Notes: generated by a model not told the origin, from the sequence alone. 48,083 bases of DNA from Streptomyces tailanensis (GCF_008386495.1 NZ_VTHJ01000069.1:1-48083), one strand, 5' to 3'. Counted from the stretch's first letter, positions 39,661 to 47,894 are shown. Numbers and translations are program-made.

Positions 39661-40652
39661 TCGATCCTGCGCTCACCCCCCATCTTGTATTGAACTAGAG
39701 CCACGACCAAATCACTGTCGTCCTCAAGTGGCGTTTCAGTCATATCGAGGAGACTCATTGGCTTCCTCTCTTCCGGCGTGTACCACAACAGCTCGAAGAA
39801 GAAGACCTCAGGGGGGATGGTCACCGGTGAGGCCTCGGTGAAGAGAAAAATCTGGGAGAGACTCGTTTTATGGATCTCATCCAGCTCTCTGATCGTCCAA
39901 TCGGACAACTGGACACGTCGCTGGGTGCTCGGTGTCACAACAGCCACGGTGAGGTTGTCCGAGCCAAAGGCTTGCCGATAAGGCCCTTCAGCCCATGCCG
40001 CTAGAGCAGCAACCTTGCGGCGCCAGTGCTTCTGGTGCTCCGTACTGCGGTCCAGCTCCAAAGCAATCGCGACAGGGGGCTCGTCGAGCACTTGAAGCTC
40101 AAACCATGCATCGGGGATGACTGCCACTGGACGAGCGTCCGGCTGGCCGGCCGGGGTAACCCGGATGTTGGTTCGCTTCAGCTGGCGCTCAGCCAGCATG
40201 CGGAGCATGGCCACACGAAACTTGCGGCAAAGACTCTCCGCTGCGACCAGGACATCCACAGCTGCAAGGGTGTGTTCCATGAAGGGGTTGTCTTGTGCCT
40301 TCCGGCGCTCCTCGGAGGGGCGGAAGTAGGCATTGGAGAGGCCGACACCGCGGCCTGAGAGATACTGGCGGCCCTTGTCGGCCAAGGTGAAGACATGCGG
40401 GGCTGAGCCCACCCGGGGAGCTGGAAGCTCGCGCAAGCGCATGAGGTAACCGGCCTCTGCAAGCCGACGGAGGCGACGCTGTGCATATCGGTTCTCGTCA
40501 CGGGCCTCGGGGTAGAGGAGACGGCTCACTTGGGATGCCGTCATGTAGTGGAACTGATTGACTGCCCGAAGAATCGAGTCGTCGACCGCGGTGATCCGTA
40601 CGGGATCGGGTCTTGGTCTCGGTTGGGGGTAGAGCTGCGGATGTTTCTCCAT
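39657..40652 (-). CDS. Replication-relaxation family protein
   Basis: The 331-residue protein has an N-terminal winged helix (DDSILRAVNQFHYMTASQVS, RRLRRLAEAGYLMRL) and the Replic_Relax marker HTLAAVDVLVAAE (about 126-138). Its C-terminal half contains PDAWFEL (180-186), then IALELDRSTE (196-205) and a Lys at 213. The D, ExD and K spacing recalls PD-(D/E)XK nucleases; that reading is mine and needs structural testing. The family is found on conjugative actinomycete plasmids and linked to relaxases only by context. Here it lies between two VirD4-like ATPases, coupled to the downstream one by an ATGA overlap. It is the best candidate for an unusual nicking or origin-recognition factor. Confidence 0.8.
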   Translation of the reverse strand: MEKHPQLYPQPRPRPDPVRITAVDDSILRAVNQFHYMTASQVSRLLYPEARDENRYAQRRLRRLAEAGYLMRLRELPAPRVGSAPHVFTLADKGRQYLSGRGVGLSNAYFRPSEERRKAQDNPFMEHTLAAVDVLVAAESLCRKFRVAMLRMLAERQLKRTNIRVTPAGQPDARPVAVIPDAWFELQVLDEPPVAIALELDRSTEHQKHWRRKVAALAAWAEGPYRQAFGSDNLTVAVVTPSTQRRVQLSDWTIRELDEIHKTSLSQIFLFTEASPVTIPPEVFFFELLWYTPEERKPMSLLDMTETPLEDDSDLVVALVQYKMGGERRIE

Positions 40653-40721
40653 TGAATCACTTTGCCAAACGTGCGTGAGAACTCCTGGTCCTGGCCGTAA
40701 GACTCGCGTAAGAGAAGCCGC

Positions 40722-42656
40722 TTATTCGCGCTTCTTTGGAGACCTCCGGCCTATCGTCTGTTGGGGCCGAGACGGTACTGGAGGCTGCGATCCGCCGCGT
40801 GCACTGGGCGCATCACGCCGTGATGGTTGTGCCGACTCTAGTTGAGACGGGCGGCGACCACACGGGCTGTTAGCGATTCGCTCATCAACAGCGTCCCGCA
40901 ATGAACAGTACTCCCGATGTGTTTGCTCAAAAAGTATTGCTTCTCGCTGCTTCGCAGCATGGCCAGCCATCTTGTCGGGCAGGGGGTACGTCTCCATATG
41001 GAAGGCGTGCTCTCCTGCCCTGATAAACGCTGTGCGAGAGCGCAGCGACGGAAGCTCCGTTGTAACCTCACCGGCAGAGCTAACTGGCGGACGTTCAAGT
41101 ATTGGCTCACCGATGAGAGCACCGGAAACCGTCGACAAGTCAGCGTGGAGGCTGGCGGCAACGGTTTCCTTGTCGCCATAAGGAAACGCAATCTCGCTCA
41201 TGGCTTCAATGAAGGCATCCATCTTTTCGTTGTTCACACGGCCATCCCGCTCGGCCGTGTAGAGGAACTCATTCAAGAGGGCGAGGGTACGCCGGACATT
41301 ATTAGCAGTGAAGTGTCTCTCCCCCCACCCAAAGTCCAAATAATCACCTGCCCGCATACGACTTCCTTGGATGAGCGGGTAAACATGCCTCATAGCAAAC
41401 GATTTGACTGCCTCGACAGGATGGTGATCGAGTGCGCTTGCTACATCAGCCACCAGATTGGGGCGGTTCCAGTTCTTCTCAAGTTGGGCAAACAAGGAAG
41501 CAACCTCGACAGCATCATGCGGCGTTGTGTGGAAACAGACGACGTTTCGCGCCGTGAGGACGCCGCGCTTGTTCATGTCCAGGCCTGGCTGGTCGAGCTG
41601 GTTCATGTACTGGTGTGCAAGGACGAGCCTGGCGCCATACTTGCGTCCCCCTACAAACAGCTTGACGAACTCGCTGGTGACAAAGTTGTGAAACTCGTCC
41701 ACGATCAGCGTGTAACTATCGCGCCAGCCCTTATCTCGCTCATCGAAAGTGGCGGCGTAGAAGAGTGAGAAGAGAGCGACACCGACAAGGCCTGCGGCCT
41801 CACCCATGACATCACTATCTACAGGCAATTTAATGAAAAGGCTGCGACGCTGCTGTACGAGCTGAGCCACATCCAGAGGAGAACCAGGAGCACACAGCAG
41901 ACGACGCAAGAGATCATCTGAGAGAAGCCGGCTGAGCCGGTTAAGAAACGGCTCCATCTGGATCGACCGCTCGCGGGGAGACAGAGAGAAAAGGTCGTGC
42001 TCCCAGAACGCACGCGTATCCCGCACCTGAACATTACGCAGAGCCGGACGAACCGCGTCTGAACTACGAAACCACTCCGGCACGTCGACCAACGTACAGT
42101 CCGGGTTGTAGATCAGGGTGTTCGTGACATGGCGAAGGAGCTTCTCAGCGTACTGACCCGCCTCGATCTCCGGCCAGATACGTCGGAACACACGAAGTAC
42201 CCGGCCACGTGTCCGTGCCCGTTCGGTCTCATCCGATGGATCTGCGCAGTGGAAGATATTGAGGTGGAACGGATAGCCCCTGGCGTTGCTCAGGTCGAGA
42301 AGATATGTGTCGCTGAGTCGCGCCTCTGGCATGCGCGCAATGATGTTGTCGATGAGCTCGCCATGTGGGTCCAGCACGATGACGCTGTCATGCTGCTCCA
42401 TACGCTGATACACGATCTGCTCAAGCAGAGACGACTTGCCCGCACCCTGAGTGCCAAGCAGATATGTACCCGAACACAGCTCCTCAGCCGTGACAGTCAC
42501 AGGCTGATCTGTTGACATATCCCGCCCCAGAACGATCGTGGCGGAGGTAACCTCAGCCAACTCTCTTTGCCAGGCTTCAAGCCTGGCCTGCTCCCGGGCG
42601 TAGGCCTCGCTACGGTCTATTTCGTCCTGCCAGAGCCGCAGCCACTCCTCAGTCAT
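40722..42656 (-). CDS. HerA/VirD4-like conjugation ATPase (first of two)
   Basis: The 644-residue protein starts MTEEWLRLWQDEIDRSEAYA. An N-terminal coiled-coil-like helix precedes Walker A GTQGAGKSS (about 68-76). VIVLDPHGELIDNII and Walker B TLIVDEFHNF (about 316-325) follow, then a LVLAHQYMNQLDQ sensor strand and a C-terminal FTANNVRRTLALLNEFLYTA helix. The type belongs to the HerA/TraD superfamily and resembles ATPases annotated as type IV conjugative coupling proteins. The last 60 residues are Pro/Ser/Arg-rich and disordered. It starts 8 bp inside the end of the small zinc-protein gene, so the two are coupled. No transmembrane helix is visible. Confidence 0.82.
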   Translation of the reverse strand: MTEEWLRLWQDEIDRSEAYAREQARLEAWQRELAEVTSATIVLGRDMSTDQPVTVTAEELCSGTYLLGTQGAGKSSLLEQIVYQRMEQHDSVIVLDPHGELIDNIIARMPEARLSDTYLLDLSNARGYPFHLNIFHCADPSDETERARTRGRVLRVFRRIWPEIEAGQYAEKLLRHVTNTLIYNPDCTLVDVPEWFRSSDAVRPALRNVQVRDTRAFWEHDLFSLSPRERSIQMEPFLNRLSRLLSDDLLRRLLCAPGSPLDVAQLVQQRRSLFIKLPVDSDVMGEAAGLVGVALFSLFYAATFDERDKGWRDSYTLIVDEFHNFVTSEFVKLFVGGRKYGARLVLAHQYMNQLDQPGLDMNKRGVLTARNVVCFHTTPHDAVEVASLFAQLEKNWNRPNLVADVASALDHHPVEAVKSFAMRHVYPLIQGSRMRAGDYLDFGWGERHFTANNVRRTLALLNEFLYTAERDGRVNNEKMDAFIEAMSEIAFPYGDKETVAASLHADLSTVSGALIGEPILERPPVSSAGEVTTELPSLRSRTAFIRAGEHAFHMETYPLPDKMAGHAAKQREAILFEQTHREYCSLRDAVDERIANSPCGRRPSQLESAQPSRRDAPSARGGSQPPVPSRPQQTIGRRSPKKRE

Positions 42657-42897
42657 CCGAAGACCCCCGCGCCTTGATCTGCCTGACGATCCAGTCAGGG
42701 GGATAATAGATGTCATCACACAGCCAACAGCGGATGCGCGCGTACTCGACGCGCTCACCCGTCTCGTCGTCAAGGCCCATGACGCTCCATAACCCCCACT
42801 CGGGAACGGCACCGTGCTGGGTAATCTCGACCCAACTTTCCCCTCTACGGAAGGTCCGACCACAACCGAAAGCGCAAGGAAATTGCTCCGCAGGCAT
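42649..42897 (-). CDS. Small zinc-binding element protein
   Basis: The 82-residue protein MPAEQFPCAFGCGRTFRRGE has a CAFGC pair and a later CWLCDD pair, so C-x3-C and C-x2-C could hold one zinc. The strands between (SWVEITQHGAVPEWGLWSVM) give a ribbon-like pattern. GGGAGG lies 5 nt before the ATG at 42897; the ATG at 42918 has no such site. It overlaps the ATPase gene by 8 bp. It may be an adaptor for that ATPase, by analogy with small partners of coupling proteins, but there is no direct evidence. Confidence 0.65.
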   Translation of the reverse strand: MPAEQFPCAFGCGRTFRRGESWVEITQHGAVPEWGLWSVMGLDDETGERVEYARIRCWLCDDIYYPPDWIVRQIKARGSSDD

Positions 42898-43030
42898 TAC
42901 GCCCTCCCGTGGAACCATTGAAAGCGATACAAAAAGGCCCAGAGGCCGAACGGGGGGGTCCGAGCGGAAAAAAGTCTAGTCTCAGCGTAGAGCGGTCATG
43001 GAAGGTCCGCGAGTTGAGAGCCATTGCAAG

Positions 43031-44041
43031 TCAGCGTCGCTTCACAGCGACTGAGTTGATCTCCCGCGCCTTCTTGGTTTCACCGCTTCGTGCCTTGTAC
43101 TCCCGCTCGTGCATGTAGCCCACGACCTCGACCTCACGACCCTTGACCAGTTCCTCGGCCTCGGCTCTCTTCTGAAGACTGGCTGCACGGTCGCCATAAG
43201 CGAGGATGTCGTGCCACTGGGTCTCGCCGCTCTCCAGGTGGACGGCGAGAGGGAACTTCCCAACGAGCTTGCCGCCTGCGGTCGTTCGGAAGGTTGGGGT
43301 GCGCCCGAGTCGACCGACCAGCTTCACGCGCTGGCCCTCGGCCTCCTTGGTCTCCGAGGCCGGCGAGGAGTCCTTCTGAGCCTGGTCCTGCTGTCTGATC
43401 CGGGCAGCTCGGTCGAGCGGGTGCTCGTCCTGAGGGCTTGCGGCCGCTGTGGCCTCTCGCACCTTGGGCGCAGGCTGCACATGGCCGTTGGTCATGGGGT
43501 CGCCGACACGCTGGATCATCGGGCGCTCGTCAGGGAAAGCACCAGGTATCCGCTCAGGGCCGGTCTTCTCCGGGGGCTTGGGAGCGGTAACCACCACCGG
43601 AGCCGGTGAATCCAGGCGCTCGTCTACTAGTGGTTCAACAGCCTCTTCACGCGTGATGATCTGCGCGGTGTCCTCAACGTCATCGGGAAGCCCCGGGACG
43701 GAGGCCGGGCCAGTGTCGACCTGGTACCCCAGGGTCAGTGCGCCATCAGGATGGAGAGCAACGGTTGAGTGCTCGTGATCCTGGTCCTTTTGCAGAAAGA
43801 CGATGCCCTCGTCTTCAACGGTAGGAAGAGAGCTGCCAAACAGCTCGATCCTCGCGCCCTTGGTGGTGATACGGGAGACGCCCGCCTCGGGGAAGGTATC
43901 GAGACTCAGGAAAGCCTTGTCGGAGCGGACTTGGAAGTGTTTCCCCTCGCCGTAGGCGGGATCGGTCACCGGGGATACCTCGGTGCCTAACGCCTTCGCG
44001 ACGGCTTCCCCGTCGAATGTTGGTCTTGCTCGTTCTGTCAT
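43031..44041 (-). CDS. Large SSB-type protein with a unique N-terminal domain
   Basis: The 336-residue protein has a C-terminal OB-fold of SSB type. It starts near residue 230 (VKLVGRLGRTPTFRTTAGGK) and runs through FPLAVHLESGETQWHDILAY and GREVEVVGYMHEREYKARSG. The first 110 residues (EAVAKALGTEVSPVTDPAYG, FLSLDTFPEAGVSRITTKGA) form a compact alpha/beta domain I do not recognise, and a Pro-rich linker joins the two. The usual acidic SSB tail is absent; it ends in basic VAVKRR. A perfect TATAAT (44057-44052) ends 10 nt before the ATG. It would coat single-stranded DNA during transfer or replication. Confidence 0.8.
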   Translation of the reverse strand: MTERARPTFDGEAVAKALGTEVSPVTDPAYGEGKHFQVRSDKAFLSLDTFPEAGVSRITTKGARIELFGSSLPTVEDEGIVFLQKDQDHEHSTVALHPDGALTLGYQVDTGPASVPGLPDDVEDTAQIITREEAVEPLVDERLDSPAPVVVTAPKPPEKTGPERIPGAFPDERPMIQRVGDPMTNGHVQPAPKVREATAAASPQDEHPLDRAARIRQQDQAQKDSSPASETKEAEGQRVKLVGRLGRTPTFRTTAGGKLVGKFPLAVHLESGETQWHDILAYGDRAASLQKRAEAEELVKGREVEVVGYMHEREYKARSGETKKAREINSVAVKRR

Positions 44042-44101
44042 ATGAGAACGGATTATACGAATGCAGAACGAGGAAAGATGTAAGATAAATTACAAAACGA
44101 A

Positions 44102-44545
44102 TCAACGATGAAAAGGCATGCCGCCAAACATGCCTTTAGTGCCCATAATGCGGGGGCGCTCTATTCGATCATACCAATAGCTCTTCGCTTTATGGCCCGC
44201 ATCCGTCATAGCCCTAAAAATATCACGCTCTTCCTTGGTTAGCCCTACACCAACTTTTCGCTCCCTTCGCGCCAGCTTGTCCTTCTCCAATCGCTCATCA
44301 TCTCCAGACTCATCTTCGACTATAGAATGCGCAAGAGCCTCGCGATCTTTGAACGATTCATCAACGTCCTGATGCGATACAGGCGCTACGCCCTCAGCAT
44401 CGCTGGCGCTTGGCGGGTTCTTGTCCCTCTTCAAAATGCGCCTACGCACAAACACCACCACCTCTGTGCCTTCAGGCACAGTAAGCCGGAGTTCGCATTT
44501 CTCGTGAGGATAGAATATCCGATGATCGCTCCTTCCTCTTTCCAT
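44102..44545 (-). CDS. Small charged element protein at the head of the leftward block
   Basis: The 147-residue product starts MERGRSDHRIFYPHEKCELR. A beta-rich N-terminal part (LRLTVPEGTEVVVFVRRRIL) is followed by a long charged helix region and a C-terminus with DIFRAMTDAGHKAKSYWYDR. No family is recognised. There is no ribosome site. TTGCGC (44582-44577), 17 bp and TAAAAT (44559-44554) put the predicted start of transcription near the ATG. It lies 60 bp before the SSB-fusion gene and is AT-rich. Confidence 0.55.
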   Translation of the reverse strand: MERGRSDHRIFYPHEKCELRLTVPEGTEVVVFVRRRILKRDKNPPSASDAEGVAPVSHQDVDESFKDREALAHSIVEDESGDDERLEKDKLARRERKVGVGLTKEERDIFRAMTDAGHKAKSYWYDRIERPRIMGTKGMFGGMPFHR

Positions 44546-44714
44546 ATGGTGGTATTTTACTCCCGCATTTCAATTTGCGCAAGAGGAGAAAGGTGTTATC
44601 ACTCTAATGGATCAACGTTTCACCCAATTGGCAGAAGTCATGTTGCAAGTAGCCAATCATTAGATCTTTACTCTTGTGTAGAGGCAACCTTCAAGCGGAA
44701 AGACTTCCTTAGAA

Positions 44715-46226
44715 ATGGATCACCACACCTCCAACTTAAGTCAGATTTGCGACCTTGAGTCAAATGAAAAGATAGCTCGCTCGGTTGCTGTAGGGCTACT
44801 AAATACAACCACGCAATGGCGAGTACGCGCGGTAGAAAGAATTGATCTGACGAGCGCGAGTTGGGCAGATCGAAGACGTTCTATCCAAGTGGGGCCGCTA
44901 CGCCAGCACGTACAAGTCGGCGGTATCCGTCCCCATCACACGCAGGCAACACTATGGTTGCCTGTTGGGAACTTCCCAAGAGGGCCACTTCTTGACTTCA
45001 ATCTGGAGGTTGCCGGAAAACCTGCCCTCCTTCTCCGAAGTAAGCAACACTCAAGCATCTTCTCCCACTACCTCATGGCTCTCGCAGACCAAGCAGAAAT
45101 CGCAGTATCAAGTGACATCGAGAGTTTCTTGAAGGCAATTTTTAGCTTCACTACAGCCGCATGGCAAGACTTGTACGGAAAATCTATACGGTCTCAGAAG
45201 GAGCGGCAAAAATTGCTAGTGAAGTACTTCAACCAGTATCCAATAAATGGGTTGACCGGTAATTCGCTAGGGCCTGCACTAATTCAGTCGTGGGACAATG
45301 CGATGGAGCCTGTTCGCCGGATGGTTGCCGGAAGAATGGAACCAAGCGTCGACAGTCCAACATTCAATCCTCTTCTCGCCCTACCCGGAGCATCACAATT
45401 CAATGTAACCATCTCGAACGAGAACGATGTCACCCAACTTGTGAATGCACTCAGAGATTTCTTGGTAGATGTTTATAATCGCCACGGAGTGACGACACTC
45501 AAAGAAAAGGCGGCGAGAAAGCTGCTGATCCTTTACGCTTCTTACGGTGACCACTGGGATGCGGTTGCGAGATGTACTGTTCCTCTCGATGAGCCTTTTA
45601 TGATCAAAACCGCAGAAAAACGGGGTCTACATCTAGGCCCGCCCAGAGAAGTAGCAAGCAGCCATCGCAAGCCACGGGGTTGGCGTACCGCAAAGTCCTC
45701 AAGCCAGCTCATCGTGTGGGGCGATGCACAATCCAACCACGTGAGTATCCATGTAACTGACACCAACGTAGAACTAGTCGGCGATCTTCGAGCCCTAACC
45801 GAGCGGCACGAAGTAGTAAACGATGTACCACGGTATTACGAATCCACACCCGAATTTATGGCCTTCCAAGACGCAGATCGAGGGCGTTTCTTCCGTCTTT
45901 GGCTGGACTTGCCTCTCAAGACAAGCCTACCTGCAACCATCAGTCGATGGGTAATTTTCATTCTCACTTCCACTGCGGTTCTAGCTTTCACAATCTTTGT
46001 TCTGCACTGGTTCAATGTGGGCTCTCAAAAGACCATGTCAGGTACTGATGTCGCTGTCGTCCTTGTACCCTCGGCCATTGCAGCTTCTCTACTGCTAGTA
46101 CGAGAAACTTCGACACTCAGCTCCGAGCTCACAAAAAGATGGTACATCGCGATTGGCATCAGCCTTGTGCTCTTGTGGCTAGGGATCCTGGTCGCTTACG
46201 GAGCCGAGCGGATCACCTGGGGATAA
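44715..46226 (+). CDS. Large unknown protein with C-terminal membrane anchor
   Basis: The 503-residue protein has a soluble N-terminal part of about 405 residues and three membrane helices. These are at about 413-433 (RWVIFILTSTAVLAFTIFVL), 445-463 and 475-495. The soluble part has an amphipathic, strand-rich start (RVRAVERIDLTSASWADRRR, TQATLWLPVGNFPRGPLLDF), then helices (FLKAIFSFTTAAWQDLYGKS). I do not recognise a family or catalytic motif. GGAAAGA lies upstream. The next gene begins 28 bp after its stop and also encodes a membrane protein, so the pair is probably one unit. It could be surface exclusion, defence or transfer-related cargo; sequence alone does not decide. Confidence 0.6.
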   Translation: MDHHTSNLSQICDLESNEKIARSVAVGLLNTTTQWRVRAVERIDLTSASWADRRRSIQVGPLRQHVQVGGIRPHHTQATLWLPVGNFPRGPLLDFNLEVAGKPALLLRSKQHSSIFSHYLMALADQAEIAVSSDIESFLKAIFSFTTAAWQDLYGKSIRSQKERQKLLVKYFNQYPINGLTGNSLGPALIQSWDNAMEPVRRMVAGRMEPSVDSPTFNPLLALPGASQFNVTISNENDVTQLVNALRDFLVDVYNRHGVTTLKEKAARKLLILYASYGDHWDAVARCTVPLDEPFMIKTAEKRGLHLGPPREVASSHRKPRGWRTAKSSSQLIVWGDAQSNHVSIHVTDTNVELVGDLRALTERHEVVNDVPRYYESTPEFMAFQDADRGRFFRLWLDLPLKTSLPATISRWVIFILTSTAVLAFTIFVLHWFNVGSQKTMSGTDVAVVLVPSAIAASLLLVRETSTLSSELTKRWYIAIGISLVLLWLGILVAYGAERITWG

Positions 46227-46254
46227 ATCCTCCTCTCCCTGAAAAGGAATCCTA

Positions 46255-46965
46255 ATGAATCAACCTCCCCAACCTGCCCCACTTACAGAAGAACAGGAAA
46301 GGCAACTACGACTAGACCGCAATCTGTCTACCATCGCCAAGATCCTACTGGCGGTCTTTGTGGGTGTAGCAGGTATTGGTACGGCATTCGGGATCTCTCA
46401 AAGCTCCCTGCTTATGGCCATCAGCGAGCACCCGATTCGATACATCGTATCGACTATCTTGGGCGTCGTGGCTATCGGTTTCATAATTTCATCGCTCTTC
46501 GCGGAAGGTGATGAGATCGGCAATCGAGTACAGGCCGGATTGTTGGGAGGCGGAGTATTGCTGTACATGATTGCACTGGCACTAGTGATCGGCGGTGTTG
46601 TGGAAACATCCACGGGGAGTAGTCGACCTAATGTAATCGACGTATCGGTGAGACCGAACAATGCAGTAGAAGTAAGCTTCAGGGTCCATGCTGATGGGGT
46701 CGGTAAAGGCGAAATGATCATCGTTGAGGTTGGATGGGAAAATCAAGACTTCAAGAATGGAGACCTGCTTTATCATGCGGTACTGCAACCAAATAAGAAG
46801 GGAGATGTAAACGAAAGCGTCAGATTTTCTTTTAAATCTAATGGTCTCTCCCGCCTCACAATCCGTGCTCGACCAGACCATGTATCAGCCGATGATCTGA
46901 CCTGCGAGTCGGATAGAACACCCAAGAATGTAAGCTGCGCGACAGTTACGCTGCCGCGACACTGA
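46255..46965 (+). CDS. Three-TM protein with exported beta domain
   Basis: The 236-residue protein has a short Pro-rich cytoplasmic start (MNQPPQPAPLTEEQERQLRL). Three membrane helices follow at about 25-47, 60-82 and 93-115. A C-terminal domain of about 115 residues has an immunoglobulin-like strand pattern (VIDVSVRPNNAVEVSFRVHA, MIIVEVGWENQDF, SRLTIRARPDH). Two cysteines (TCES and VSCATV) could form a disulfide outside the cell, which sets the topology with the domain exported. AAAAGGA precedes the ATG. It follows the 503-residue membrane gene by 28 bp. No family is recognised. Confidence 0.6.
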   Translation: MNQPPQPAPLTEEQERQLRLDRNLSTIAKILLAVFVGVAGIGTAFGISQSSLLMAISEHPIRYIVSTILGVVAIGFIISSLFAEGDEIGNRVQAGLLGGGVLLYMIALALVIGGVVETSTGSSRPNVIDVSVRPNNAVEVSFRVHADGVGKGEMIIVEVGWENQDFKNGDLLYHAVLQPNKKGDVNESVRFSFKSNGLSRLTIRARPDHVSADDLTCESDRTPKNVSCATVTLPRH

Positions 46966-47293
46966 CAGCAGTTAGGACTTGCACAGAACCGCAGTCCCCA
47001 CTCGGGCGCGATGTACACCTCATCAGCGCGCCCTCAACAGCGACTGGGAATAACTAAGCCACGGTGGGCAGGGCAAGAGCATCCGGGATGACGCTCTCCG
47101 ATGAGCCAGCCCCTTACGTCCTCATGCTCCATTGCTCGGCGTTGCTGCCCTCCCTGCTGGTGCCTGCAAGATCCCGAGCGGTAACCAACGTGCAACCTGG
47201 CCAGACAGCAACCGGTGAGTTCCCCACGGTGATCAAAGACACGAACGTCAAGCTCAACATCAGCGACTTCAACCGCACAAAGGCGTACTAGCC
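46966..47293. other. Stretch without a convincing gene; possible gene remnant
   Basis: About 330 bp lie between convergent genes. GGGCGCG...CGCGCCC makes a hairpin at about 46999-47025 that could end transcription. A frame that closes at 47291 ends with VIKDTNVKLNISDFNRTKAY, which looks protein-like. The part before it has no clear start or ribosome site, so it may be the tail of a decayed gene. Confidence 0.45.
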
Positions 47294-47545
47294 TTACTCC
47301 GGCCGCCAGTGCATCGCGTCATCCATGGATGACAAAGATGGATCTTCCTCAATCCACTCTACGGCCGTGATCACGTCATCGGCGTGGTGCTGCTTGAATC
47401 CGGCCCTTGCCATACGCGCCCTGATCTCATCCTCCGAGATCTGCCCCGCCAAGGTGTCATACACAACCTCTCCCAACACCTGCTCCTGCTCAGGCGTCGG
47501 GAACTTGGCTGGTGACTCAAACGAGGAGCCGTTTTCCTCGTGCAT
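47294..47545 (-). CDS. Small acidic helical element protein
   Basis: The 83-residue product starts MHEENGSSFESPAKFPTPEQ and goes on as helices rich in Asp and Glu (EQVLGEVVYDTLAGQISEDE, MARAGFKQHHADDVITAVEW). There is no signal or membrane segment. No family is recognised. It is the last gene before the right end and is transcribed away from it. The start at 47545 is the only ATG that begins the coherent helical pattern. Confidence 0.5.
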   Translation of the reverse strand: MHEENGSSFESPAKFPTPEQEQVLGEVVYDTLAGQISEDEIRARMARAGFKQHHADDVITAVEWIEEDPSLSSMDDAMHWRPE

Positions 47546-47578
47546 ACAAACCACTCTGCCATGATGTTGTACGTCTCG

Positions 47579-47598
47579 TAAGCGGGCGCTTCGCGCCT
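47579..47598. repeat. 20-bp hairpin-forming repeat, right copy
   Basis: Exact second copy of 29061-29080 in the same orientation. It lies about 200 bp inside the attR core. Confidence 0.6.
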
Positions 47599-47678
47599 GA
47601 CAACGCGTCGCCATCCCTCGTAGATCCCCTCTGCCGGGCTCTGGTGACCCGACAGACCCCATATATAGGGAGAGGGCG

Positions 47679-47699
47679 TCTCACAGATTTCTCACAAAC
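47679..47699 (+). repeat. Candidate integrase arm-type site, right
   Basis: TCTCACAGATTTCTCACAAAC matches the left copy (27714-27733) apart from one inserted base. It ends 91 bp before the attR core. Confidence 0.5.
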
Positions 47700-47790
47700 C
47701 ACGTTGCGACAAACTAGCTCCCAGGCCCCTGACCTGGACGTTTACCGTCCTCCCTGGACGGTACGGACCCCCTGACCTTGGGCTCAGCTT

Positions 47791-47835
47791 CTGGGGGTCA
47801 AGGGGTCGCAGGTTCAAATCCTGTCGTCCCGACAG
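47791..47835 (+). repeat. attR core, right copy of 45-bp direct repeat
   Basis: Identical to 27590-27634. Only the 3' half of the tRNA is present, from the anticodon loop on, so this copy cannot make a tRNA. Confidence 0.95.
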
Positions 47836-47860
47836 AGTGCCTGGGGTGTTTTCCCAGGTC

Positions 47861-47894
47861 AGGGCCTTGTTTCACTTCGGTGGAACAGGGCCCT
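47861..47894 (+). terminator. Original chromosomal terminator of tRNA-Pro, now after attR
   Basis: AGGGCCTTGTTTCAC pairs along 15 positions (two G-T pairs) with GTGGAACAGGGCCCT around a TTCG tetraloop. Before integration this stood directly after the tRNA. Confidence 0.7.

Larger units (their letters stand above)
47546..47790. other. Right-end att arm region without genes
   Basis: No gene is visible. The stretch carries the 20-bp hairpin repeat (47579-47598), the candidate arm site (47679-47699) and two related inverted sites, GGACG-TTTAC-CGTCC (about 47739-47753) and CTGGACGGTACGGACC (about 47755-47770). Together these resemble integrase and excisionase binding sites beside the core. Confidence 0.55.

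Noticed and set aside
47064..47291. A 75-codon plus-strand gene before the right end.
   Set aside because: The last 20 codons look protein-like, but start, ribosome site and the first half are not convincing; kept only as a possible remnant.
47791..47835. A second tRNA-Pro gene at the right end.
   Set aside because: The acceptor 5' strand, D arm and 5' anticodon stem are absent; it is only the att copy.
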